From Pseudomonadota bacterium (GTDB lineage Bacteria; Pseudomonadota; Gammaproteobacteria; Burkholderiales; Burkholderiaceae_E), in the NCBI GenBank assembly GCA_023389055.1, contig JAEWFA010000050.1, positions 9,981 through 73,980 on the forward strand: 64,000 nt of DNA, read 5' to 3'. The notes under the pieces are model-generated. The model had not been told where the DNA came from. It did not search any database and was given only the letters and a program-made list of their open reading frames with translations. Each line of letters begins with the position of its first letter. The first letter of the stretch is position 1. Below, one piece after another: positions 46,428 to 55,102 of this stretch. A program made the position numbers and the translations under genes.

Positions 46428-47426
46428 GTGCGAAAGTCGTCTTCCCTTTCCGTTGTCATTGCGCTGGCGCTGCTGGTGGCGCTTGCGCTGTTCCCGATCG
46501 TCGGCAGCAAGTTCGGCATCGCGCTCGTCACGAAGACGATGATCCTGGCGATCTTCGCGCTGAGCCTCGAGTTGCTGGTCGGCCAGACCGGGCTGGTCTC
46601 CTTCGGTCATGCGGCTTTCCTCGGCATCGCCGCGTACACGGTGGCACTGATGACGCCGCAGAGCGAGCCGGCGGCGATCTGGCTCGTGCTGCCGGCCGCG
46701 CTGCTCGCCTCGGGCGCGTATGCGCTCTTCGTCGGCGCGCTGTCGCTGCGCACCCGCGGCATCTACTTCATCATGGTTACGCTCGCCTTCGCGCAGATGG
46801 CCTACTTCGTGTTCCACGATACCGATCTCGGCCGCGGCAGCGACGGCATCTATCTGTACTTCCGTCCGGACGTGTCGATCGGCGGCACGCGCCTCGTCGA
46901 CCTGGACGCCGGCAACACGTTCTACTGGTTCGTTCTCGCGTCGCTCGCCTTCACGTTCGGCCTGCTCGCGCTGATCGTGCGCAGCCGCTTCGGCCGCGCG
47001 CTGGCCGGCATTCGCGTGAACGAGCAGCGCATGCGCGCCGCGGGCTTCGCGACCTACCCGTACAAGCTCGCCGCGTTCGTGGTCGCCGCGATGCTCGCCG
47101 GGCTGGCCGGCTTCCTGCTCGCGCTGAAGGACGGTTTCGTCAACCCCGAACTGCTGTCATGGCACGAGTCGGGCGCGGTGCTGATCATGATCATCCTCGG
47201 CGGCATCGGCAGCCTGTGGGGCGCGGTGATCGGCGCCTTCGCCTTCGTGCTGCTGCAGGAGCTGTTCCAGTCCGATCCGATCTTCGGCGAATTCGCGCGC
47301 CACTGGCAGCTCACGCTCGGCCTGACGATCATCGCTTTTGTTGCGCTGATGCCCGAGGGCCTGATCGGCGTCGCTCGCCAGCTCGGGCGGCGCGTTTCGC
47401 TTCGTCGCAGGCTGCGCCATGCCTGA
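46428..47426 (+). CDS. livM: Branched-chain amino acid-type ABC transporter permease (LivM family)
   Basis: 332 aa with about ten helices. LSLELLVGQTGLVSFGHAAFLGIAAY and GRALAGIRVNEQRMRAAGF are the LivM signatures, and GGIGSLWGAVIGAF the C-terminal one. GTG start 4 bp after livH; the end overlaps livG by 8 nt. Confidence 0.93.
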   Translation: MRKSSSLSVVIALALLVALALFPIVGSKFGIALVTKTMILAIFALSLELLVGQTGLVSFGHAAFLGIAAYTVALMTPQSEPAAIWLVLPAALLASGAYALFVGALSLRTRGIYFIMVTLAFAQMAYFVFHDTDLGRGSDGIYLYFRPDVSIGGTRLVDLDAGNTFYWFVLASLAFTFGLLALIVRSRFGRALAGIRVNEQRMRAAGFATYPYKLAAFVVAAMLAGLAGFLLALKDGFVNPELLSWHESGAVLIMIILGGIGSLWGAVIGAFAFVLLQELFQSDPIFGEFARHWQLTLGLTIIAFVALMPEGLIGVARQLGRRVSLRRRLRHA

Positions 47427-48204
47427 TTCGTCACCGAAAGCCACGGTCCCCGGCGAGGTGCTGCTGCGCGCGACGTCGGTCTCGCGCAGCTTCGGCGGGC
47501 TGAAGGCGGTCGACAACGTTTCGCTCGCGGTGCGTCGCGGCACCGTGCACGCCGTCATCGGCACCAACGGCGCCGGCAAGTCGACGCTGATCAACGTGCT
47601 GTCGGGCGAGATCCCGGCCAGTGAAGGCAGCGTCGAGCTGCTCGGGCGCGACGTCTCGCGCTGGTCGCAGCCGCGGCGCGCGCAGGCGGGGCTGGGTCGC
47701 AGCTACCAGCGCAACACGATCTACGCGCCGTTCACCGTGTTCGAGAATTGTCGGTTGAGCGCGCAGGCGCGGCGCCAGCGGCCGTTCGACTGGCTCTCCG
47801 CCGCCGCGCGTTGCGATTTCAGCGGCCGTGCCGCGCATCTCGCGCTCGAGAAGGCCGGGCTCGTCGCGCACGCCGATCGCGAGGCCGGAACGCTGTCGCA
47901 CGGCCAGAAGCGCCAGCTCGAGATCGCGATGTGCCTGGCGACCGCGCCGCGCGTGCTCGTGCTCGACGAACCGCTGGCGGGGATGGGCGCCGAGGAGTCC
48001 GAGCGAATGCTGTCGCTGCTCGAGGGGCTGAAATCCGAGCACGCGATCCTGCTCGTCGAGCACGACATGGATGCCGTGTTCCGCGTCTCCGACGAGATCA
48101 CGGTGATGGTCAACGGCCGCGTGATCGCCAGCGGCGCCCCGGAGGAGATCCGCAACAGTCCCGAGGTCCAGGAAGCGTACCTGGGCGAAGAGGTCTCGCC
48201 ATGA
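47419..48204 (+). CDS. livG: Branched-chain amino acid-type ABC transporter ATP-binding protein (LivG family)
   Basis: 261 aa. Walker A is GTNGAGKSTL, the signature is LSHGQKRQLEIAM (LSHGQ, where LSxGQ is standard), Walker B RVLVLDEPLAGM, and the switch His is in VEHDMD. It powers uptake with LivF on the cytoplasmic side. The ATG overlaps livM by 8 nt. Confidence 0.93.
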   Translation: MPDSSPKATVPGEVLLRATSVSRSFGGLKAVDNVSLAVRRGTVHAVIGTNGAGKSTLINVLSGEIPASEGSVELLGRDVSRWSQPRRAQAGLGRSYQRNTIYAPFTVFENCRLSAQARRQRPFDWLSAAARCDFSGRAAHLALEKAGLVAHADREAGTLSHGQKRQLEIAMCLATAPRVLVLDEPLAGMGAEESERMLSLLEGLKSEHAILLVEHDMDAVFRVSDEITVMVNGRVIASGAPEEIRNSPEVQEAYLGEEVSP

Positions 48205-48226
48205 GCGCCGTGGATTGAACGCCGCG

Positions 48227-48988
48227 ATGCCCGCCGCAGCCGCCCCTGAAGCTCCGACGTCCGCCCGCGAAGCCGTGCGCGAGCCGATCGTCGACATCGC
48301 GAACCTGCACGCCTATTACGGCCAGAGCCACGTGCTGCAGGGGGTGAGCCTGCGCATCGACGTCGGCGAGGCGGTCGGCCTGCTGGGGCGCAACGGGATG
48401 GGCAAGACGACGCTGATCCGCAGCATGCTGCGCCTGATGCGATCGACCACCGGACGCATCACGATCGCCGGACGCGATCGCGCGGGCGAGCGCCCCGATC
48501 GCGTAGCGCGGCTGGGCATCGGCTATGTGCCGGAAGGGCGGGGGATCTTCCCCAACCTGAGCGTGCGCGAGAACCTGGTCATGGCGGCGCGACCGGGCGT
48601 GCGCGGGCAGGTCGACTGGACGCTGGAGCGGGTGCTCGAGACCTTCCCGCGGCTGGCCGAGCGGCTGCGCAACGGCGGCAACCAGCTCTCCGGCGGCGAG
48701 CAGCAGATGCTCGCGATCGGGCGCGCGCTGATGACGAACCCGGACCTCATCGTGCTCGACGAGGCCACCGAGGGACTCGCGCCGCTGATCGTGCGCGAGA
48801 TCTGGCGCATCGTCGCGAGCATTCGCGCGAGCGGCATCGCATCGCTGGTCGTCGATCGGAACTACCGCGCGGTGCTCGCGCACACCGAGCGCTGCGTCGT
48901 GCTCGAGCGCGGGCGCGTAGTGCTCGAAGGCAGCTCCGAGTCGCTGTCGACCGACGAACGCGCGCTGCAGACCTACCTGGGTGTCTGA
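48227..48988 (+). CDS. livF: Branched-chain amino acid-type ABC transporter ATP-binding protein (LivF family)
   Basis: 253 aa from ATG 48227; TTG 48215 in the same frame would add four residues, and neither has a clear ribosome site. Walker A GRNGMGKTTL, signature LSGGEQQMLAIGRAL and Walker B LIVLDEATEGLAP are LivF-like. The usual catalytic-region His after the D-loop appears replaced: the switch region reads LVVDRNY rather than the LVEQN usual in LivF. It closes the five-gene system. Confidence 0.92.
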   Translation: MPAAAAPEAPTSAREAVREPIVDIANLHAYYGQSHVLQGVSLRIDVGEAVGLLGRNGMGKTTLIRSMLRLMRSTTGRITIAGRDRAGERPDRVARLGIGYVPEGRGIFPNLSVRENLVMAARPGVRGQVDWTLERVLETFPRLAERLRNGGNQLSGGEQQMLAIGRALMTNPDLIVLDEATEGLAPLIVREIWRIVASIRASGIASLVVDRNYRAVLAHTERCVVLERGRVVLEGSSESLSTDERALQTYLGV

Positions 48989-48997
48989 GCCGCCTGT

Positions 48998-49026
48998 GCG
49001 CGCGTCCGCGGTTCCGCGACGCGCGC
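48998..49026. terminator. Hairpin between convergent livF and fbpC-like genes
   Basis: A stem of about 13 bp with one bulged base (48998-49011/49014-49026) and a tiny loop. There is no T tract. The position suits a two-way transcript end. Confidence 0.45.
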
Positions 49027-49046
49027 GCGACCGCCGCACGGGTCGT

Positions 49047-50222
49047 TCAGTGAACGGTAGGCGCCGTCTCCACGTCGAAGGTGACGACGTGGTCGGCATC
49101 GAAGCGGATCCCGATGCTTTCGCCGATCGCGTGATCGTGATGGCTGGGCACGAGTGCGAGCAGCGTCGCGCCGCTGGGCAGCCGCAGCGTGTAGAGGAAC
49201 TGCGCGCCGCGGAACGCCTTGCGCACCACCTGCGCGCGCACCGTGCTTGCGTCGTCGTGCACGACGTCGTCCGGACGCAGCAGCACGAGCACGTCGCCGC
49301 GGGCGTTCGCCGCCGCGCTGGCGATCGCCTGGTCGGTGCGCGCGTGGATCGGCAGCGCGCCCAGTTCGATGTGCACCTTCGACTGGCCGTCGCGGTGTTC
49401 GACGACACCCGGCAGGAACGCTCCCAGCCCGACGAAATCGGCCACCGCGCGAGTGGCCGGCTGGTGATAGATGCGGTACGGCGTGTCCCATTGCTCGATG
49501 TGGCCGGCCTGCATCACGCCGACACGATCGGCGAGCGCGAAGGCTTCGTACTGGTCGTGCGTGACGAGCAGCGCGGTGGTGCCGGCGCGCTTGAGGATCT
49601 CGCGCAGGTCCAGCGCGAGCCGCTCGCGCAACTCGGGGTCGAGGTTCGAGAACGGCTCGTCGAGCAGCAGGATCGACGGCGCCGGCGCGAGCGCACGCGC
49701 GAGCGCCACCCGCTGCTGCTGTCCGCCGGAAAGCTCGTGCGGATAGCGCGAACCGCTTCCGGGCAGCCCGACCAGCTCGAGCATCTCGCGCACGCGCTGC
49801 GCGCGCTCGGCAGCCGAGCGCCGACGCAGGCCGAAGCCGACGTTCGCCGCGACATCGAGATGGGGGAACAGCGCGTAATCCTGGAACACGACGCCGACGC
49901 CGCGCTGCTCCGGTTCGGTCCATTTCTGCGGCGACGCGACGCAGTGCGCGTCGATGTGCACGCAACCGCTCTCGGGGCGCAGGAAGCCGGCGATCGTGCG
50001 CAGTGCCGTCGTCTTGCCGCAGCCCGAGGCGCCGAGCAGGCAGCCGATCTCGCCCTGGCGAAGGCGGAAGGTCAACTTGTCGAGCGCGGCTACCTTGGCG
50101 GGTCGCGCGTCGAACGAGACAGACAGCTCCTCGACCTGCAGCGCCCAGGCCCGCGCCTGGGCGCCGTCGGGCGCTCTGTCGGCGGCGCAGCCGGGAATCG
50201 GTGTCGGGAGTCGGGCGCTCAT
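49047..50222 (-). CDS. Iron(III)-type ABC transporter ATP-binding protein (FbpC/CysA-like)
   Basis: 391 aa. Walker A LLGASGCGKTTALRTIAGF, Q-loop VVFQDYALFPHLDVAANV, signature ELSGGQQQRVALARAL, Walker B ILLLDEPFSNLDP and switch LVTHDQYEAF are intact. A C-terminal TOBE-like regulatory domain follows (about residues 260-391). This architecture is shared by FbpC, PotA and CysA; the two-domain permease encoded divergently favours iron(III). The start ATG 50222 lies 40 bp from the permease GTG. Confidence 0.88.
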   Translation of the reverse strand: MSARLPTPIPGCAADRAPDGAQARAWALQVEELSVSFDARPAKVAALDKLTFRLRQGEIGCLLGASGCGKTTALRTIAGFLRPESGCVHIDAHCVASPQKWTEPEQRGVGVVFQDYALFPHLDVAANVGFGLRRRSAAERAQRVREMLELVGLPGSGSRYPHELSGGQQQRVALARALAPAPSILLLDEPFSNLDPELRERLALDLREILKRAGTTALLVTHDQYEAFALADRVGVMQAGHIEQWDTPYRIYHQPATRAVADFVGLGAFLPGVVEHRDGQSKVHIELGALPIHARTDQAIASAAANARGDVLVLLRPDDVVHDDASTVRAQVVRKAFRGAQFLYTLRLPSGATLLALVPSHHDHAIGESIGIRFDADHVVTFDVETAPTVH

Positions 50223-50232
50223 CCTGAATGCC

Positions 50233-50238
50233 TATAAT
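50233..50238 (+). promoter_or_regulatory. Candidate -10 box (TATAAT) for the iron-type permease
   Basis: A perfect TATAAT on the plus strand in the short gap between the divergent ATPase and permease genes. No good -35 box; any regulator such as Fur would have to act here. Confidence 0.4.
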
Positions 50239-50262
50239 TCGCAGTCAGGAATTCTAGCAACC

Positions 50263-51933
50263 GTGGCGCCGAACAGCACGTTGCGGCGTTGCGCCGCCCT
50301 CACCGAAGTGTCCGGCACGCAACTGCTCGCGACGGGGTCGGTCCTCGGCTCGCTGGTGGTGGCGCTGCCCATCATCGCGGTCGTCTGGCTCGCGTTCTCC
50401 GGCGCCGGGCAGGCCGACGAGGGCGGGGCGCTTGCGCACCTGTTCGGCACCGTGCTGCCGCGCTACACGATCACCACCGCAAAGCTCGCGGCGATGGTGC
50501 TCGCCGTCGTGCTGTGGATCGGCGTGAGCACGGGCTGGCTCGTTGCCGCCTACGACTTTCCGGGCCGGCGCGCGCTCTCGTGGATGCTCGTGCTACCGCT
50601 GTCGACGCCGGCTTTCGTGATGGCCTACGCGTACACGGATTTCCTCGCGAGCTATGGCGCGCTGCAGCGCGGCTTTCGGGCGCTCACCGGACTCGAGGTC
50701 GGCGACTACTGGTTCCCCGACATCCATTCGTGGCCTGCGGCGGGGCTCTTCCTCGGGTTGGCACTCTATCCGTACGTCTACCTGCTGGCGCGCGCGGCGT
50801 TCTCCGACCGCAGCCCTTCGCTCGCCGACGCGGCGCGCTCGCTCGGCATGAGCCGGCGACGAACCTGGTGGCGCATCGTCTGGCCGGTGGCCAGGCCGGC
50901 CGTCGTGGCCGGGTGTGCGCTGGCGTTGATGGAAACACTGGCCGATTTCGGTACCGTCGCTTATTTTTCCGTTGATTCATTTACCGCTGGCATTTATCGA
51001 GCGTGGCAGTCGATGGGCGATCGCGTCGGCGCTGCCCGGCTCGCGACGATGCTGCTGGTGCTCGTCGTTGCGCTGCTGCTCATCGAGCGCGGGCAGCGCG
51101 GCCGCATGCAATTCCACGTGCGCAATCCGCGTCCTGCGCCGCGCACGGCGCTGCAGGGTGGCGCCGCGCTTCGAGCGACGCTCGTCTGCTGCCTGCCGAT
51201 CGTCTTCGGCTTCGCGCTGCCGGCAGCGCTGCTGTCGGCAGAGTGGATCGGCGGGGGCGCCGTGTTCGACGCGCGACTGCCGGAGTGGATCCGCAACACC
51301 GCGATCCTCGCCGGTGGCGGCGTGCTCGTCGTGCTGCCCGGCGCGCTCGTCGCCACCTACGCTGCGCGCCTGGGCGGCGCGCGGATGCTGCGCGCAGCGC
51401 TGCTGCTCGCCAACACGGGCTATGCGCTGCCCGGCGTCGTGCTCGGGGTGGGCCTGCTGATCCTCTCCGGCTGGCTCGACCGGGTGCTCGCACCGCTCAC
51501 GGCCGCGATCGGCGTTCCGGCGCTGTTCGCCGGCGGCAGTGCGGTCGCCTGCGTCTACGCGTACGCCGTGCGCTTCTTTCCAGTGGCTTATCAGAGCATC
51601 GAATCGGGCCTGGCGCGCATCAGTCCGTCGATGGACCAGAGCGCGCGCAGCCTGGGTCGCCGACCGCTGCAGGTGCTGCGGGAAGTCCACTGGCCACTGA
51701 TGCGGCGCAGCGTCGGCGCAGCGGCGCTGCTCGTGTTCATCGATTGCCTGAAGGAGTTGCCCGCCACGCTGGTGTTGCGCCCCTTCGACTTCGACACGCT
51801 CGCCGTCGTCACCTACCAGTTCGCCTCGGACGAGCGCCTCGCCGAAGCGGCGCTGCCGGCGCTGGTGATCGTGATCGTCGGCGTCGTCCCGGTGGTGTGG
51901 CTGTCGCGTGTGGCGTTGTCGGAGAGGCGGTGA
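50263..51933 (+). CDS. Iron(III)-type ABC transporter permease (FbpB-like, two fused domains)
   Basis: 556 aa from GTG 50263, with about twelve membrane helices in two repeats. Each repeat has an EAA-type loop for the ATPase: DAARSLGMSRRRTWWRIVWPVARPA and QSARSLGRRPLQVLREVHWPLMRR. PLSTPAFVMAYAYTDFLASYGALQR and LKELPATLVLRPFDFDTLAV are FbpB features. The start is uncertain; later GTG/TTG codons are possible. No binding-protein gene (fbpA) is next to it. Confidence 0.87.
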   Translation: MAPNSTLRRCAALTEVSGTQLLATGSVLGSLVVALPIIAVVWLAFSGAGQADEGGALAHLFGTVLPRYTITTAKLAAMVLAVVLWIGVSTGWLVAAYDFPGRRALSWMLVLPLSTPAFVMAYAYTDFLASYGALQRGFRALTGLEVGDYWFPDIHSWPAAGLFLGLALYPYVYLLARAAFSDRSPSLADAARSLGMSRRRTWWRIVWPVARPAVVAGCALALMETLADFGTVAYFSVDSFTAGIYRAWQSMGDRVGAARLATMLLVLVVALLLIERGQRGRMQFHVRNPRPAPRTALQGGAALRATLVCCLPIVFGFALPAALLSAEWIGGGAVFDARLPEWIRNTAILAGGGVLVVLPGALVATYAARLGGARMLRAALLLANTGYALPGVVLGVGLLILSGWLDRVLAPLTAAIGVPALFAGGSAVACVYAYAVRFFPVAYQSIESGLARISPSMDQSARSLGRRPLQVLREVHWPLMRRSVGAAALLVFIDCLKELPATLVLRPFDFDTLAVVTYQFASDERLAEAALPALVIVIVGVVPVVWLSRVALSERR

Positions 51934-51984
51934 CGGGATCGTCCCGCAGTCGCACGGCGCTCGGCGGCCCGCATCGCACTGCGG

Positions 51985-51990
51985 TATACT
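51985..51990 (+). promoter_or_regulatory. Candidate -10 box (TATACT) for tRNA-Val
   Basis: TATACT ends 11 bp before the tRNA 5' end, a distance that fits direct initiation just upstream of the mature end. Confidence 0.55.
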
Positions 51991-52001
51991 CCTTCGCCTT
52001 C

Positions 52002-52078
52002 AGGCGCGTAGCTCAGCTGGTTAGAGCACCACCTTGACATGGTGGGGGTCGGTGGTTCGAGTCCACTCGCGCCTACCA
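52002..52078 (+). tRNA. tRNA-Val(GAC)
   Basis: 77 nt with encoded CCA. Acceptor arms AGGCGCG and CGCGCCT pair fully. The anticodon stem CCACC/GGTGG encloses TTGACAT, giving GAC. GGTTCGAGTCC is the T arm. It lies 139 bp before thrS. Confidence 0.95.
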
Positions 52079-52217
52079 GCGATTCTTCCGCGAATCCGCT
52101 GGGGCCGCTTTCCGTCCTGCGATTGCCGGCGCTGTTATGGACCATCGACTGGTCTCGACAAGACGGACGTTCAGAGCGCTCTCTGATCGACGTCCCCTGC
52201 CTCGCTTCAACTCGAAC

Positions 52218-54137
52218 ATGGTCCAGATCACTCTTCCCGATGGCTCGCAGCGCCGCTTCGATGCGCCGCCCACCGTAGCCGACGTCGCCGCCTCGATCGG
52301 CAGCGGCCTTGCGCGCGCCGCGCTCGCCGGCAAGGTCGACGGCAAGCTGGTCGATACCTCGTACCGCATCGATCACGATGCGAAAGTCGCCGTCATTACC
52401 GACCGCGACCCCGAAGGGCTCGACGTGCTGCGCCATTCCACGGCGCACCTGCTCGCCTACGCGGTGAAGTCGCTGTTTCCCGACGCGCAGGTCACGATCG
52501 GCCCGGTGATCGAAAACGGCTTCTATTACGACTTCTCGTACAAGCGACCGTTCACGCCCGAAGACCTGGAAGCGATCGAAGCGAAGATGGCCGAGCTTGC
52601 AAGGCGCGACGAGCCGGTCGTGCGCGAGTCGTGGGAGCGCGACGACGCCGTGCGTTTCTTCGAGTCGATCGGCGAGCACTACAAGGCGGAGATCATCGCG
52701 TCGATCCCGTCGGCCGAGCCGATCACGCTGTATCGCGAGGGCGAGTTCGTCGACCTGTGCCGCGGCCCGCACGTGCCGTCCACCGGCAAGCTGAAGGTCT
52801 TCAAGCTGATGAAGCTCGCCGGCGCCTACTGGCGCGGCAATTCGAACAACGAGATGCTCCAGCGCATCTACGGCACCGCCTGGGCGAAGAAGGAAGAGCA
52901 GGACGCCTACCTTCACATGCTCGAGGAGGCCGAGAAGCGCGATCATCGCAGGCTCGGTCGCGAGCTCGATCTCTTCCACATGCAGGACGAAGCGCCGGGA
53001 CTGGTGTTCTGGCACCCGAAGGGCTGGGCGATCTGGCAGCAGGTCGAGCAGTACATGCGTCGCGTCTACCGCGAAACCGGCTATCTCGAGGTGAAAGGTC
53101 CGCAGATCCTCGATCGAAGCCTGTGGGAGCGCACCGGTCACTGGCAGAACTATCGCGAGAACATGTTCACGACCGAGTCGGAGAACCGGTCGTACGCGCT
53201 CAAGCCGATGAACTGCCCGGGGCATATTCAGATCTTCAAGTCCGACCTGCGCTCATACCGCGATCTGCCGTTGCGCTACGGCGAGTTCGGCCAGTGCCAT
53301 CGCAATGAGCCCTCCGGGGCGCTGCACGGGATCATGCGCGTGCGCGGCTTCACGCAGGACGACGGCCACGCCTTCGTCACCGAAGACCAGATCCTCGACG
53401 AGTGCATCGCGTTCACGCGCGACCTGCAGCGCGTCTACCGCGACTTCGGCTTCGAGCACATCCTGTATCGCATCGCGACGCGCCCCGAGATGCGCGTGGG
53501 CTCCGACGATCTATGGGACAAGGCCGAGGCGGCGCTCGACGAGAGCCTGCGCCGCGCCGGCGTCGAATTCACGATCGCGCCGGGCGAGGGCGCCTTCTAC
53601 GGGCCGAAGATCGAGTACACGCTGAAGGACGCGATCGGGCGCGCCTGGCAGTGCGGAACGATCCAGGTCGACTTCAACATGGCCGGGCTGCTCGGCGCGG
53701 AGTACGTCGCCGAAGACAACTCGCGCCGCGTGCCGGTGATGCTGCACCGGGCGATCGTCGGCTCGATGGAGCGCTTCATCGGCATCCTGATCGAGAACCA
53801 TGCCGGTGCGATGCCGATGTGGCTCGCGCCGGTGCAGGCGGTAGTCGCCACGATCACCGAGGCGCAGGCGCCGTATGCGCGCGAGGTTGCCGAAAGCCTC
53901 GTAAAACAAGGATTTAGGGTCGAGTGCGATTTGCGGAACGAGAAAATCAACTATAAAATCCGCGAGCACAGCCTGCAGAAGGTGCCGTACCTCCTCGTCG
54001 TCGGCGACAAGGAGCGGCAGGCTGGCAAGGTGGCCGTGCGTGCGCGCGGGGGTGCCGAAGTCGGTGTCCTCGATGTCGAGGCGTTCGCGGCGCGGCTGTC
54101 CGAAGACGTCGCGCTGAAGCGATCCCAACCGCAATGA
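52218..54137 (+). CDS. thrS: Threonine--tRNA ligase
   Basis: 639 aa, full length. An N-terminal TGS domain (MVQITLPDGSQRRFD) is followed by the editing domain (HSTAHLLAYAVKSLFPDAQVTIGPVIENGFYYDF), the class II core with MNCPGHIQIFKS (zinc ligand Cys), motif 2 GQCHRNEPSGALHGIMRVRGF, motif 3 PVMLHRAIVGSMERFIGIL, and the anticodon-binding domain. ATG 52218 gives the standard opening; an upstream ATG at 52137 adds an unrelated stretch. It leads the thrS-infC-rpmI-rplT-pheST-ihfA cluster. Confidence 0.97.
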   Translation: MVQITLPDGSQRRFDAPPTVADVAASIGSGLARAALAGKVDGKLVDTSYRIDHDAKVAVITDRDPEGLDVLRHSTAHLLAYAVKSLFPDAQVTIGPVIENGFYYDFSYKRPFTPEDLEAIEAKMAELARRDEPVVRESWERDDAVRFFESIGEHYKAEIIASIPSAEPITLYREGEFVDLCRGPHVPSTGKLKVFKLMKLAGAYWRGNSNNEMLQRIYGTAWAKKEEQDAYLHMLEEAEKRDHRRLGRELDLFHMQDEAPGLVFWHPKGWAIWQQVEQYMRRVYRETGYLEVKGPQILDRSLWERTGHWQNYRENMFTTESENRSYALKPMNCPGHIQIFKSDLRSYRDLPLRYGEFGQCHRNEPSGALHGIMRVRGFTQDDGHAFVTEDQILDECIAFTRDLQRVYRDFGFEHILYRIATRPEMRVGSDDLWDKAEAALDESLRRAGVEFTIAPGEGAFYGPKIEYTLKDAIGRAWQCGTIQVDFNMAGLLGAEYVAEDNSRRVPVMLHRAIVGSMERFIGILIENHAGAMPMWLAPVQAVVATITEAQAPYAREVAESLVKQGFRVECDLRNEKINYKIREHSLQKVPYLLVVGDKERQAGKVAVRARGGAEVGVLDVEAFAARLSEDVALKRSQPQ

Positions 54138-54227
54138 CCCGCCGGTGCTCCCTCCCGGGGCAGGCGGCATCGTTGCTTTCGGCGTTGCGTGGGGCGGTCG
54201 TAACTGTCACGAACTGGAGAACGCAGC

Positions 54228-54749
54228 ATCGCTACTGAACGCCCGCATCGCATCAACGGCGAAATCAATGTTCCCGAGCTGAGGCTGGTCGGCATCGACA
54301 ACGAACCGATCGGCATCGTCAGCCTGCGGGAGGCCATGCGGATGGCCGAAGATGCGGAAGTCGACCTCGTCGAGATCGCCCCCCAGGCCCACCCGCCGGT
54401 AGCCCGTTTGATGGACTACGGCAAGTTCAAGTACCAGGAACAGAAGCGCCAGCACGAGGCGCGGGCCAAGCAGAAGATCATCCAGGTCAAGGAAGTGAAG
54501 TTCCGGCCCGGCACCGACGAAGGCGATTACCAGGTCAAGCTGCGCAACCTGCGCCGGTTCCTCGAGGAAGGCGACAAGGCGAAGATCACGCTGCGTTTCC
54601 GGGGCCGCGAGATGGCGCACCAGGAGTTCGGCGTGCGGTTGCTCGAGCGTGTGCGCACCGACGTCGACGACCTCGCGCAGGTCGAGCAGATGCCGCGGCT
54701 CGAAGGGCGGCAGATGATCATGGTCATCTCGCCCAAACGCAAGAAGTGA
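54228..54749 (+). CDS. infC: Translation initiation factor IF-3, ATC start codon
   Basis: 173 aa. The expected N-terminus (ATERPHRINGEINVPELRLVG) is encoded upstream of the first ATG and opens with the rare start codon ATC at 54228; GGAG sits about 8 bases before it, and an in-frame TAA at 54201 limits the frame. IF3 with a non-standard start represses its own translation because IF3 rejects such initiation; that is well known in E. coli (AUU). The N-domain and the C-domain (FRPGTDEGDYQVKLRNLRRFLEEGDKAKITLRFRGREM) are complete. The first ATG (54336) would cut off 36 residues. Confidence 0.95.
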   Translation: MATERPHRINGEINVPELRLVGIDNEPIGIVSLREAMRMAEDAEVDLVEIAPQAHPPVARLMDYGKFKYQEQKRQHEARAKQKIIQVKEVKFRPGTDEGDYQVKLRNLRRFLEEGDKAKITLRFRGREMAHQEFGVRLLERVRTDVDDLAQVEQMPRLEGRQMIMVISPKRKK

Positions 54750-54766
54750 GGCAAGAACCGAGGTCG

Positions 54767-54856
54767 GGCGCCGCGTTGCGGCGCCGGCCAGGCACGACGC
54801 CGCCATGCGGCGTCCTACAAGCCGAGCGGGTTCCCGAAGTTCCGGCGGGTTGCCGG
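54767..54856 (+). promoter_or_regulatory. Structured infC-rpmI leader, possible L20 control region
   Basis: Two perfect 8 bp hairpins with 3 nt loops (54767-54774/54778-54785 and 54796-54803/54807-54814) are followed by a 5 bp hairpin (54842-54846/54852-54856), all in the 143 nt gap before rpmI. In E. coli and Bacillus, ribosomal protein L20 binds structured mRNA ahead of rpmI to repress it; this gap could serve the same role. Confidence 0.45.
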
Positions 54857-54892
54857 ACACCCGACGAGGCAATCGAAGAAGGCAAGGCAATC

Positions 54893-55090
54893 ATGCCGAA
54901 GATGAAAACCAAGCGAGGGGCCGCGAAGCGGTTCCGCGTGCGCCCCTCGGGCAGCGTGAAGCGTGCGCAGGCGTACAAGCGCCACATCCTCACGAAGAAG
55001 ACCACGAAGAACAAGCGTCAGTTGCGCGGAACCGCGGAGGTGCGTGCCTGCGACGCGCCCGCGATCAAGGCGTTGCTGCCCTACGCCTAA
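54893..55090 (+). CDS. rpmI: Large ribosomal subunit protein bL35
   Basis: 65 aa, the family length. MPKMKTKRGAAKRFRVRPSG and KRAQAYKRHILTKK are diagnostic. It is 12 bp before rplT, and the two are normally co-translated. Confidence 0.97.
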   Translation: MPKMKTKRGAAKRFRVRPSGSVKRAQAYKRHILTKKTTKNKRQLRGTAEVRACDAPAIKALLPYA

Positions 55091-55102
55091 GGAGAGCGCA
55101 CG

